In this document: positions 12,516 to 23,089 of the stretch, one piece after another
Position numbering within the stretch: the stretch's first letter is position 1
How the letters are laid out: every line of letters begins with the position of its first letter
Made by a program: the position numbers and the translations under genes
The notes under the pieces: generated by a model
The model's database searches: none
What the model was told of the DNA's origin: nothing
Seen by the model: the letters and a program-made list of their open reading frames with translations, nothing else
Origin: Pyxicephalus adspersus
Taxonomy: Eukaryota; Chordata; Amphibia; Anura; Pyxicephalidae
Length of the DNA: 64,000 nt
Direction of reading: 5' to 3'
Assembly (NCBI RefSeq): GCF_032062135.1
Contig: NC_092864.1
Coordinates: 15,238,815 to 15,302,814 of the forward strand

Positions 12516-12782
12516 CTGCTATATTTACATTTTACATGGTAATCAATTGTCTCTATGACATTTGGAATGCTCAGTTATGTGTACTACAGGCATACATGGG
12601 GACACAACCGCCCCACAGACCTGTTCATTTTAGAATTGTGTCTTGTGCGTCCGCATAAATTTTGCTACCCATCCCTATCCAGTCCCCTTACAGTTCTTCC
12701 CTCTCCTCACCCCATTTCCATCAAGCTGCTCCTCATTCCATATAAAGGCAACAACAGTTGCACCTGCCCACTACATATGTCA

Positions 12783-12900
12783 TAGTGTGACAACGCAGAA
12801 GCACATTTGAGGCATAGAGGAAAAGTGTTGTCACCTCATAACAGGAAGTTCCTAAAGAAGAACCCTCATGGCAGGATCATCATAATTTTGTTTTTTAATG
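12783..12900. repeat. Dispersed GTTGTCACC foldback repeat, copy 2
   Basis: Begins GTGACAACGCAGAAGCAC and contains AGTGTTGTCACCTCATAACA; the ends of the first 50 bases are reverse complements (GTGACAAC / GTTGTCAC). Best matches the copies at 11568 and 46496. Confidence 0.65.
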
Positions 12901-13019
12901 ATGAATGCAGATTTGAAATGATTGGATGTAATTTTTAGAATTGGGTTTACATTGACTTTACCCCGTCATTGTATCACAGACAAAGAAGAACCATTAGATT
13001 AATAATAGGAGAAGAAGAG

Positions 13020-13345
13020 AGGTTTCTCTGGAATAATTCCGCCCTCCCTGTGTACATTCCTGATGTGTTTTCCACCATGGCAGTATTTATCTGCACACCT
13101 CTCCCCGCATCCTCGCTGACACCTCTGCCTTTCCCTTGGGGCTTCATGTTGTTGAGGCCGATGCCCCTGACCTCTCGTTTACAAGCGCTGACAAGAGCAG
13201 GGGTGGCGTTAACGAGCGCACAGCGCTGCCTCCTCTGGTAATGTGGAGCCTAACGCCAAGTGACAGGGACATTTCACAAGTGAAGAGCCACCAAGTGCGC
13301 CTGGAGAAAGAGTTTAACAGTCAGTGCGCCCGAACTTCTGCTTAA
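13020..13345. promoter_or_regulatory. GC-rich single-copy island, possible enhancer
   Basis: Non-repetitive with CpGs and homeobox-adjacent words; ends abruptly at the second C-rich minisatellite. Two plus-strand frames overlap it without family resemblance. Confidence 0.25.
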
Positions 13346-13434
13346 CCCCCCACCTGCCGGAGGAAAGGCCGAGACCGAGGAGGAAATCCGCAGGGATCGG
13401 GGCTTCCAAAAATTGTGCTGGGGAATGAATTGTT

Positions 13435-13925
13435 TTCCTGATGCCTGGCATTACCCTGCCATACCTGGAGTCATGCCTATGCGTAACCCCCCTATTCCTT
13501 GTGCCTAACCTTACCCCACCACATCTGGTGCCCTGACAAACCTTTACCTCCCTCCTCTTACTTCCCAACTTTACCCCACCCCCTTCCCACCTGGTGCCCT
13601 GCCTAACCCTAACCCCCCTTCTTAGTCCCTAACCCTACCCCATTCACACAAGACCCCTAGTCTTGACCCCCCACAGCTTTTTGGTGCCTAGCTCTTACCA
13701 CTTCCTTCCTGGTGCCTGGCCTTTTTGTACCCAGTCTGGGGTCTTGCCCTAAATCCCCCTTTCCTGGTGCTTAGCTGTAACTTCCACCCTTCCTGGTGCC
13801 TAACATTACTCCATGTGTCCCACCAGATTCCCTTTTTGGTGTTAGGCCTTAATGCTCCCCATCTGGCCTAACTTCAACCCCCTTTCTTCTTGATTGATAC
13901 TTACCCTTTACACCCTCAGTTCCAA
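13435..13925. repeat. C-rich degenerate minisatellite, array 2
   Basis: Same unit type as array 1 (CCTGGTGCCTAACCTTACCC). Includes short telomere-like words such as CCTAACCCTAACCCCCC near 13602. Confidence 0.85.
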
Positions 13926-13929
13926 CGTC

Positions 13930-14698
13930 TTCTTTTGCAAAAGTGGATCTCACACTGCAGTGGTCTCTGCTGGCAGAGCTGAGTAGTAGCCACACCCCCA
14001 GCACTCATACACACCTGGATTGCAGGGTAGGAAATTACTTCTATTACTTTTATTACACAACACTAATTCTATTACTAGTACACTGGCTCTTACCTGGTGC
14101 CTCAGTCTGCACAATCATATTTAGACATCTAGCAAAAATATTAGAGAAGACCTTCCTCCTATAGCCTTTTTAAGCCATTAATAAGTTCCTTAAATTCTTG
14201 CTACATTTTTTATTGGACTCCATTTGTTGCCATGAAATGTGAAGTCTGCATGGAACAAGCACTTAGTAATCAGACATTACAGATTATTATATACTAAGGA
14301 GCAAATAAAAACAATCACGCAGCAATTACTTACTGTCATCATATTCCTGTAGGCTGACGTTAATGGAAGAATGGAAAAAGGCAGCAACCAATCAGATTTC
14401 AGTACCAAATCCAAATCATTGAAGGCTCATTTCCTATTGGCTGCCGAATTAGCGTTTTTTGGAAAACATATACAATGTTTCCCTTTGACCAGATAAGTTA
14501 TGGCTATTAAAGAAGTCACATGTCCGGGTATGTATGTACTACCCAACAGCTTTCATCAAGCAATATAAATTCATTTCATGCTTATATTTTATTTTGTCAT
14601 CATTCTACCTGGATCAGAGATTTCACATCCATATTACTGTACAACCACTGTTTTTAAAAAAAATAAATATAAATATAAAATATATGTTCTTAACTTTT
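13930..14698. other. Noncoding sequence, no assigned feature
   Basis: AT-rich; two CAACCAATCAGATTTC / CCTATTGGCTG words but no coherent promoter or gene. Confidence 0.35.
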
Positions 14699-14700
14699 CC

Positions 14701-15113
14701 AATGACCTACTAATGATTTCCTCACTCATAACCTGATCACAGCCACGGCTCCAAGACTTTTCTAGAGCTGCCCCTACTCTCTGGAATGGTCTTCCTCCTC
14801 CTTTTCGGGTTGCTCCTACTTTCTGCTTATTTAAAAGAGAACTCAAAACACATTTTTTCATACTCACCTTCCCATCTTCTTCTGTCTCCAAAACCCTCAC
14901 TACTTCCCACCACTCCATATCCCCCTCCTATTGTTTGCTGCTTCCCCACCTCTTAGATTGTAAGCTCTTTGGGGCAGGGTACTCTCCTCCTCCTGTGCGC
15001 TGTCTGTATCTGTCTGACATTTGCAACCCCTATTTAATGTACAGCGCAGCATAATATGTTGGCGCTATATAAACCCTGTTTATTAATAATTCTAATAATA
15101 ACTTTTTCTCTTT
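14701..15113 (+). mobile_element. L2-type LINE, 3' end (reverse transcriptase C-terminus)
   Basis: Frame starting 14701 reads NDLLMISSLIT, a stop, then QDFSRAAPTLWNGLP and FKRELKTHFF, the classic C-terminal end of L2-clade reverse transcriptase. After the stop comes the 3' UTR motif ATTGTAAGCTCTTTGGGGCA and the tail TGTTGGCGCTATATAAACCC plus ATT-type microsatellite. 5' truncated and mutated; not active. The tail nearly matches the SINE tail. Confidence 0.88.
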
Positions 15114-15114
15114 T

Positions 15115-15640
15115 ACAGTCAATAGGCGCCCCTTCCATTATAATGCCAATGTATTAAACAGCCCTATGCCATGCTTTGCTGCATCAGTCCCATGGCACAG
15201 GACAATTTCCAGACACAGCCCACACATTTACCATGGCCGGTATGGGAGGTGTGACCCTATAATACATTCCGGGGCCATTGCTATATTATATCACTGTAAT
15301 CACAATTTATTATGTTAGTTTGATGATAAGATTCTTATAGTATACCAGGTCATCTGTTACATGTGAGGGGTACAAATATAACACTAGAATAATCATTATG
15401 GAAAACACTTGTTTTAATTAATTACACGTAGAATTAGCCTGGCATTTCCAGGAACGCAGCCCTGGTGGGAGTCGGGAACCCCCTGGTACTTGTTTAGTAA
15501 TTACCACTGATGCTGTCATCTCCGGGGTCTGAGCTCAATTCTCATCATGGAATTAAATGATCAGACTATAAATTAGATCCACATTCTGTTGGGAAAATCA
15601 ACCGGGAGGTAATCAGCTTCTGGGAGGCGCTGGATTGTAA
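15115..15640. other. Noncoding sequence, no assigned feature
   Basis: No gene or repeat family recognised. Confidence 0.4.
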
Positions 15641-15644
15641 ACTC

Positions 15645-16040
15645 TGCTGCGCCAGGGACTGATTATACCAGGGATTGATTGTCAGCTCTGCTGTACCAGG
15701 GATTATTATACCCTCATGTATACCAGGGAAGATTGTACCCTCCTCTATACCAGGGATTGACTGTACACTCCTGTCACAAAGACTGAATATAAACTCCTCT
15801 GTACCCATGTATACCAGGGATGGGTAAACTCCTCTGTACCCAGGATTATTGTACCCCATGTATACCAGGGTACCCCCATGTATACCAGGGATTATTGTAC
15901 CCCCATGTATACCAGGGATTGTTGTACCCCCATGTATACCAGGGATTATTGTACCCTCATGTATACCAGGGATTATTGTACCCTCATGTATACCAGGGAT
16001 TGATTGTAAACTCCTCTGTACCAGGGATTGATACAAATAT
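15645..16040. repeat. 27-bp minisatellite
   Basis: Core array at about 15830-16010 of the unit CATGTATACCAGGGATTATT plus GTACCCC (27 bp), with degenerate units on both sides from 15645. Because 27 is a multiple of three, frames stay open on both strands as 9-residue repeats (YPHVYQGLL, IIPGIHGGT). These are by-products, not a repeat protein. Confidence 0.93.
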
Positions 16041-16459
16041 CTGGGTGTACTCTCTTCAATACATTCCAGATTACATTGGACCTGAATAAAATTTGGGAAA
16101 TCACATTAAAAATCCAAAAATGAGACAAAAATTCTGTTTTGCATTTCAATCCCTGAGCCATCATTCTATACGCAAATTTTTAAAATGTTTCTTTCTTTTT
16201 ATGTAAATGTTCTTAGAATACGTCTACTTCAATTTTTCTGTCTGGATTTGCCCTTTGCTGCCCTTTATGTCATTTCATACGGTTATGGAACCTATATGAT
16301 CCGGACTCGTCAAGGTAATGGTATCGGTCCAAGCAGATCAAATAGACTAGGAATAGAAAATGGTTTTTATAATTGTCGTTTTTCCTGTTAGGGGCTCCCG
16401 CAGCACCTTGCTTTACACTGGAGTGCCTAGCAGCAAAATGGTTAAAATAAAGGCAAGCA

Positions 16460-16770
16460 GCCATGAAGAGGACGGAGTGTTTGAGACGTGGAGGTTGGCC
16501 TAGGCCCGCAGAAGCTCCAGGACTGCGTGAGCTGCAGTTTGGCCTCAGAGGGGAGTGTTTAGGACAGAGAAATGAAGCACCTTATCGGTCCTGGCAGTTC
16601 TCCCCAGCGCCTGGAGCCAGCCTGCAGCCAGCACAACACGGCCCTTTTAATTGCTTTCACATCCAATCCGCAGGCCCGCGCCTCACGCTGGATGTGCTCA
16701 GCCCCTTCAGCACTGCACCCCTACCTGAACATGGAGAGGAGGGGTGGGGGGCATCATACAGCTCAGTGAC
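16460..16770. promoter_or_regulatory. GC-rich single-copy island, possible enhancer
   Basis: Non-repetitive GC-rich stretch with CACCTTATCGG (GATA-like), CCCTTTTAATTGCTTTC (homeodomain-like) and several GCCTGGAGCC words. Two plus-strand frames cross it with no recognisable domain. Confidence 0.25.
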
Positions 16771-16774
16771 CCCA

Positions 16775-17304
16775 ACATACCTAACCCAATATAAGAGAGA
16801 CAGGTCAGCACAGTTTAAACATTTTCACATCATTTCCAGGGACACTTTGCTATGCTTATAGGTAAAATCCTTTATTTTAGGAATACAGAGATGCTGAGCT
16901 GGAGCTAGGCCCATTGCTGGTGTCCAGGGGGCCATAGCCTAATTTATTTATTATGTCACCGGGAATGTGCGCAGAGGTTATACACATATCAGATGATATC
17001 AAATCATTGTGCTCATGTTGAGCCAAAATTGACGTGTTCATCTGATGTCGTTCATCAAGTCACATAGAAAGATTGATAAATGAGCAATTAGGAACAACAA
17101 CATTATGAGGGGGAGCACAGTGGGGTGCTGCTTGTTCACCCTCTCCCTTCACCTTTCTTTGTTGAACAGAATGGAGCTGTGTGCACAATGCTGTCATTGG
17201 AATTAATCACAGGGCAGAATTTCATTAATCTAATGTGAAGGCCCACAAAACAATGTATTTAATTGGCATCCAATCAGAAAGGCACTCAAAACCTGTTGGT
17301 GGTG
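16775..17304. other. Noncoding sequence, no assigned feature
   Basis: No gene, repeat or regulatory signal I can support. Confidence 0.4.
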
Positions 17305-17305
17305 C

Positions 17306-17585
17306 TAAAGGCTACGTACACACGTGCAATGGTTCTCGTCCGATAATCGGCTCAGGGCTCATATCAGACAAAAATCTGGCATGTATAAAGCACCCGTCGC
17401 CTATCATCCGAACGACTGTCCTGGCAGATCTACGGGCGATGGACGACGAACAATCATAATGGAAGTGAAGGAGAGAGCACACCAGGGCGCCGCTCTGTCA
17501 TTCTCCACCTTCCCTCTCTATAGTGCAGAACGGTGCTGTATGTACAAGACTCGTTCATGCATTGTGTAGTCGTTAGTCATTGCAC
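17306..17585. mobile_element. Multi-hairpin DNA element, copy A (diverged)
   Basis: Same family as the element at 19788: starts GCTACGTACACACGTGCAAT, retains TCGTCCGATAATCGG, GATCTACGGGCGATGGACGA and GGTGCTGTATGTACAAGA, then stops before the terminal hairpin. A SINE follows directly at 17586, so the 3' end may have been lost at that junction. Hairpin arms are decayed compared with copy B. Confidence 0.75.
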
Positions 17586-17834
17586 CGACATATTACGCAG
17601 CGCTGTACAAAGTCCATAGTCATGTCACTAGCGGTCCCTCAAAGGGGCTCCCAATGTAATGTCCCTCCGTCAGTTATATGTCATTTATACAATCATTTTT
17701 TTTTGGGGGGGGGGGAAGCTTATTAACCTAACTGTATGTTTTTGGAAAGTGGGAGGAAACCCTACAAACTCCATGCAGATAGTGTCCTGGCCAAGATTCG
17801 ATCCTGGGACCCTGCGCTGCAAAGGCCACAGCGA
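17586..17834 (-). mobile_element. tRNA-derived SINE, copy 2 (both ends truncated)
   Basis: Contains GACATATTACGCAGCGCTGT, the GTCACTAGCGGTCCCTCAAA block and GATCCTGGGACCCTGCGCTG, in the same order as the full copy at 35602. The AT tail and the first part of the tRNA head are missing. Confidence 0.8.
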
Positions 17835-17909
17835 GTTTGGAGGTTGTTTGCAGAAAGTTTGAGGCTATTCAGCCAAGTTATCATTTGTAATGTAAGGTAC
17901 TGACATATG

Positions 17910-18095
17910 AAAAGTCTTGGCTCACAATCAAGTTCCAATTCATCCCAAAGGCGTTCAGTAGATTTGGGTCAGTGGACCATTTGAGTTCCTCCATGCCAAA
18001 TTAATCAGGCCATGGCTTACAGGGGCACAGTCATGGTGCTTTCACCAAACTGTGACCACAAGGTTGGAAGAGCACAATGATGTATTATCGGTACT
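17910..18095 (-). mobile_element. Tc1-type transposase relic
   Basis: Minus-strand pieces read SQFGES, HDCAPV, FGMEELKWS and TERLWDELELDCEP, which match in order the C-terminal Tc1-family motifs (QFGEGPF, HDxAPVH, GVEELDW, NPTEHLWDEL). Several frameshifts separate them, so this is a dead fragment. No terminal inverted repeats found. Confidence 0.75.
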
Positions 18096-18099
18096 CTGG

Positions 18100-19785
18100 A
18101 AACATCTGATCTCAATCACCGGAGAGGTGTACATATACACTTAGCTTTTTAATGGGGGCGATGATCAGGCTTATACCAAATTTTGACCATCAACATAGAA
18201 TACTCTTATATTAGTTCCCAAAAAGAAGATAAGATACGATCAATATTACAATCAATGTATAGATCATTATTATGGATTGGAGGCACCATCCCAATCCCAG
18301 GCAACAAGCCCAACTAATTTTGGATCAACATTCCAAATACCAAATACTACTTTCCAAATACTGATTGAAAATGATCAATAGATTTTGTTTTTTTTTTTTT
18401 ACTATTTTATTGTCAATGTTGTGAAGTTAACAGCTATTTGCATTTTTATTGCATTTGTTTGTTGTGTTCTATTATGATAATATCATTATACAACCATTGG
18501 CATTTATTTGTATCTTACTTTAATAAAAACCTTTGTACCAGAAAATGATCACTAGAAAAGCACTTTTTTGATTGATTATTGATCACTTTAATGGAAAATG
18601 TTTCATAGTGTTCGTAGTTTATGATAGATCAGATTGGATAGATGGTCAGCCCTAGCTTTGGATCTTGTAATTGTGATTGAGCACCAATGGTGCACACTGT
18701 TTTGGGGTCCTATCAGGGGAATGGCAGGTATATTGGCCATCATTGGAGTAAATGGAGTGCACCATCGTACACGGATAATATGAATGATGGATGTGTATGA
18801 GCGATCCTTCCCATGTCCTGGCTTGGCTGGCTCCAGCTGGATGTCTCTTGCACTAATCATAATTGAAGATGACAGAGGCTTCTGACGGGAAATCTGTTTT
18901 CTCAGGAACACAACATGGAAGGAGTTGCTGTAAGACAGACAGGACATGGCTCCGTCTGCTGAGCCCCGCAAGCATCGCCAGCCTCAACCCGTCTCTCTTG
19001 CGCAGCTTGGAGCTTCTTCCTCTCTCTCTTCTCTGCAATCTTTTTTCTACCTCCATCTCATCCTCCTCGTGTCCTCACTGACACTTTGCAGCCATTTCTG
19101 ATCCTGAGGTTGGAGATTGGGCCCTTGACATTGATCCCGGAGAAGTCAGACATGCAGCAGTTCATCAAAACAGCAAGAGTGGTTCATATGGGCGGTTTGG
19201 CGGTGCTTTTTCTCGGCCACCACCATGGTTCAAAATTGCATTTGTTCCAATTTGATGGACAGTTGCTGGACATTCTTCAACCCATGATTACCCCATTAAT
19301 ATTACACCTTGCTTGAAGCATACAACAAATGCGGTTGGTAAGCGGTGAACTACCGGTGCCAACGTAGCATTAATTTGCTTATTGGCTACAAATGATAAAA
19401 TCATTAATTGATTATTTATTTAATTTAATTTATTCATTAACAATGAAATGATTGTCATTTGGAAATTTGGTTGTGTTTTTTACAGTGCAGTTCTTTCAAC
19501 TTCAAAAATTTCTGCACACAAAGCTTTGGCAAAAATATGTTTATTACACTTTCAAAATTAGTTTATTATCTAATCTCATAGGATAACTCTTAATTCTTAG
19601 GTATTAGTATTATTGTTAATGATTTATACGACCTGACTTTCCTTATTGTAGTTAAGCAATATAAGCTTGCCCACTACTTGTGGATGGACAATGAAGAAGT
19701 AGCAACAGACTGATGAAGTCATTCCTCTTTTCCTCTCAGCACATGTGAATGTAAGACACCTGATTGGCCACAAGTGCTGCCCCTC
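18100..19785. other. Noncoding sequence with possible LINE tail
   Basis: At about 18365-18540 a T-rich stretch ends in AATAAAAACCTTTGTACC, like an L1-type 3' UTR. 18850-19300 is less AT-rich and carries a Lys/Arg/Glu-rich minus-strand frame I could not identify. The segment GGACAATGAAGAAGTAGCAA near 19686 recurs at 41816. Confidence 0.35.
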
Positions 19786-19787
19786 TT

Positions 19788-20120
19788 AAGCTGCGTACAC
19801 ACGGCAAATTTTTCTCGCCCGATAATCGGTATCGGCCAATTATCGGGCGAAAATCTGCCGTGTGTACAGTCGGTCGTCGTCCATCGTCCGACGACCGTCC
19901 TGGCGGATCCATGGACGATGGACGACGACCGATCCTAATGAAAGGGAAGGGGAGAGCGCGCAGCAGGGTGCCGCTCCGTCGCTCTCCCCCTCCCCTCTCC
20001 ATAGAGCATGAACGGTGCTGTATGTACAGCATCGTTCATGCATCGTGCAGTCTTTTCTCGTTGGAAAGGATCGTGAAAGATCCTTTCCAACGAGAAAAAT
20101 TGCAGGTGTGTATGCAGCTT
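19788..20120. mobile_element. Multi-hairpin DNA element, copy B (complete)
   Basis: 333 bp with inverted ends AAGCTGCGTACACACG / TGTGTATGCAGCTT. Inside are four successive hairpins: arms of about 30 bp at 19795-19867 (TCGCCCGATAATCGG core); perfect 19-bp arms 19871-19889 and 19913-19931 (CGGTCGTCGTCCATCGTCC); 17-bp arms 20006-20022 and 20025-20041 with one mismatch; and perfect 20-bp arms 20053-20072 and 20079-20098. No coding capacity. Nonautonomous DNA transposon; superfamily not assigned because the target duplication is unclear. Confidence 0.88.
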
Positions 20121-20199
20121 TACTCCTGATTTGTAAAAGTATGGTGAGTCTTAAAGCACAAGTGTGCATAGCAATGGGAGTGCTCACTTTATTCCTTGC

Positions 20200-20465
20200 T
20201 TAAGGGGCCCATTCTGCATTGTACATAAGGACGGTGAGGGCCCTCTCTGCATTGTACGTGGGGGCCCATTCTGCATTGTACATGAGGCCACTGAGGGCCC
20301 TTTCTGTATTGTACATGAAGACATTGAAGGCTGATTCTGCATTGAACATGAGGACACTGAGGGCCCTATGAATATTGTACTGCACTGTACGTGAGGGCCC
20401 TTTCTGTATTGTACATGAGGACATTCAGGGCCCTTTCTGCATTGTATGGGAGGATGTTCAGGGCC
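20200..20465. repeat. Minisatellite, unit about 32 bp
   Basis: GAGGGCCCTTTCTGCATTGT and variants recur with GGGCCC spaced mostly 31-34 bp. It sits between two copies of the multi-hairpin element and abuts a 5'-truncated copy at 20466. Confidence 0.88.
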
Positions 20466-20667
20466 CGTGGCGTATCCATGGACAATGGACGACGAACGAT
20501 CGTAATGCAAGTGAAGAGGGAGAGCGCACAGCAGGGTGCCACTTCTGTCGTTCTCCTCCTCCCCTCTCCATAGTGCAGAACGGTGCTGTATGTATAACAC
20601 TCGTTGTATGTATAACACTCGGAAAGGATCGTGAAAGACAATTATTGCACGTGTGTATGCAGCCTAG
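20466..20667. mobile_element. Multi-hairpin DNA element, copy C (5' half missing)
   Basis: Aligns with copy B from its ATCCATGGACGATGGACGAC segment to the end GTGTGTATGCAGC. The 5' half is replaced by the GGGCCC minisatellite. A 15-base piece (TGTATGTATAACACTCG) is duplicated near 20590-20620. Confidence 0.8.
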
Positions 20668-20669
20668 CC

Positions 20670-21875
20670 CCCACTATCTGGGATGTACCCACACATTATA
20701 TTCTGTGTAATATTCTGACCCTAATAAATGTATCATATTAGGAATTACAAACCTTTACAAGATGGATTTCCACCCTATTCAGATACCCATCCATAATACA
20801 TTAGCATTTTTAGGACATCATCGGGGTCACTTTAATAAAGAAGAAACAATTTCTTGGTATCAGACAACAAACTTTTGTTTGGTTCCATTTAGACCTCACG
20901 ACTTTCACTACAGCACAGAGATATAAATTATTCCTAACCTCTGACAAAGACATCGATCCGATACCTTCAGCTAAACACAATCCTGGATTCTGAGTTGGAT
21001 GTCTGCAAGCTTGACTTCTGCATGGCTGCTTCTACACTACAAACAATGATTTGTGGGGCTCAGCTATTTTTGAATTATTAAACTTGTTTATAAATGTGAG
21101 TTTAGGTTTGGAAGTAACTGAGTGACAATGATATTCTACAATCTGTATGCGGTACTGGTCCATGGGAGGATTGGGTAAAAAAATGGTGGTCCCCAGTTAA
21201 ATGACCCGAAGATTGGGTATTGTGTCCTTGGTGGCTTTTTCCCCCCAGTCTGACATTTATATACTACAAAGCTGTGAAGATCAGCAAAACCTCCTGGGAG
21301 GGAACGATTTGTTGTTTAATGCTCCTGAAAAGGACACATTGTGGTCAGAAGGTCTCTATCAGGCTTGTAGTTGAATAACAAATTGTTATCTGCTCCCAAG
21401 AGTGCAGCAAACCGCACCGCAGGTCAACATGCTTGCATTGCCCTTGCATTTGTGGTGCAATTCTTCCTCCATAGGGAGAAATAAGGAGCACATGGCCAGA
21501 AGCAACATTTTACTTCCCAGGACTGTGCCACAATCCTACCACAACCACATGGAAACCTTTGCACAACTTGGCTCCCATCCGCTCCCATACAGTTGAATAG
21601 GAGCAATTGGGAGTGTGGATGAGTGCTCCCATATGCAATGCTCCCATAAGTCTAAAAGGAGGTCTCAGGCGAAGTTGACTAAAACCACGCTTTGAAGCTG
21701 CTGGCAGTTTTGCAAAGCATTTGTTGACAGCAGTTGCATTTGTCTTCCATTGGTTGCAATGCATCGTAGGATATCTACTTTCCTGCTGCTGTATTCCAAA
21801 CTGCTTGCAAAACCAATTTAAAGTCCATTAAAGTTTATAGAAGCAGTTTAACACTGCAATTGCACCACAAAGTAA
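20670..21875. other. Noncoding sequence, no assigned feature
   Basis: No gene or recognised repeat family. Overlapping short frames on both strands around 21400-21760 show no known product. Confidence 0.4.
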
Positions 21876-21880
21876 TTCGT

Positions 21881-21895
21881 CCACTAGGTGGCACT
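21881..21895 (+). promoter_or_regulatory. CTCF-like site 1
   Basis: CCACTAGGTGGCACT matches the vertebrate CTCF core (CCASYAGRKGGCRS) on the plus strand. A second identical 15-mer lies exactly 80 bp downstream. Confidence 0.55.
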
Positions 21896-21960
21896 CCTCA
21901 TAATCTAAGTGCAGCTTGTGTTCCAATGTAATCCTTCAAACTACTTTGTGTACTGATTGT

Positions 21961-21975
21961 CCACTAGGTGGCACT
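21961..21975 (+). promoter_or_regulatory. CTCF-like site 2
   Basis: Identical CCACTAGGTGGCACT core, same orientation, preceded by the same GT dinucleotide as site 1. The near flanks differ, so this is a motif pair, not a long duplication. Confidence 0.55.
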
Positions 21976-22630
21976 GTTTTTAAATGTTAAAATATTCCAC
22001 ATCATTGAATCTATTTCCTGTAAGCCCAGGCTGTCATGGAAACACCCTCCTGATGATAATGCACTATAATGCCCAGGATTTACAGTACAATACTGCAAGG
22101 AGTGGCTCTTTGTTGTAATATTCGGGACAACCATCATGCCAAAATAAAAAGATACATTTTGCGCCTCTGTGCTTACTCATTTGGCCATATTGTATCTAGA
22201 ACTCCATGCAGCCATGATGCCAGGTAACAAGTTACAAAAAAATGTTACAAAGTCAGTTTTAACACAACGATAATACCTGTACCAAAAATGACATTTTCAG
22301 GTCCCAGGGGCAGCTGAGTCCCTAAAATCAATATTTCTGTTCTCTGACTGAATTGGAACAGTGCTGGTAGCAAACACAGCTTCGCATTCCATAAAGACAT
22401 TCCATAGAATTGCTATGCAGGCCTGCCTGACACATTGTAGTCTAGGAGAAAACTCAACTCCCTGATGGATATGAAGGTCCAGCAAAGGCAAGAAGGAAAG
22501 AGGAAATCTAAATGCATCTGATCTAATAATCCCAACATATCCAGATACCTGCTGCACCCAGAATGTCACCTCAGGGGTGCCTTGTTCCCCTGTCAGCTCA
22601 ACAAATAGGGAATATTTTTGGTGCTGCAAC

Positions 22631-22646
22631 AGCCCCCTCTGGTGGT
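22631..22646 (-). promoter_or_regulatory. CTCF-like site 3
   Basis: Minus strand reads ACCACCAGAGGGGGCT, a close match to the CTCF core. Confidence 0.5.
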
Positions 22647-23089
22647 ATGTTACATAATGACAAGTGTTTCAGGGAGAATAAGGGGGCCTGTCCTGACACT
22701 AAAGATTCATTTAATGAAAGTGTGACTTCCAGAGCTGCATTTCTCATTTATATTTCTATGTATAATGAGCATTAGAAAGTCGAAAATGTCAGATAATCTG
22801 CGTCCGCCTATACCGGTGACAACCTTACAGCTCTTGTCACTGAGATGCTTGGGTGAAATCTATCGAGGTGTTCACAGGCAATGATGAAAGATTGAAAAAG
22901 TTACTGTTTCTGTTTCCACATAGTGTAAGTGAGGTCTCAATGATATTCATAGACCACATACCTATACCACTGATTTACTATAATGGATACCCCTGCACCA
23001 CAAAACTGCCCTCCCTCGGGCTCCCTACAGCCATAATCATAAATTCCACCCAACTTCTCTAAGAAAGTTTGGATCCAATAAGAATTTAT

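Noticed and set aside
13590..13640. Interstitial telomere repeat
   Set aside because: Only two adjacent CCCTAA-like words inside the C-rich minisatellite; too short and degenerate to be a telomeric relic.
15566..16089. Repeat-protein-like frames on both strands (YPHVYQGLL, IIPGIHGGT)
   Set aside because: The 27-bp minisatellite keeps several frames open at once because its unit is a multiple of three.
18365..18545. L1-type 3' UTR tail
   Set aside because: Only T-rich composition and one AATAAA support it; no coding part or target duplication, so not annotated as an element.
18603..19056. Lys/Arg/Glu-rich minus-strand frame, possibly a processed pseudogene
   Set aside because: Other frames and the flanks give no consistent gene, no poly-A tail or duplication was found, and I could not match it to a family.
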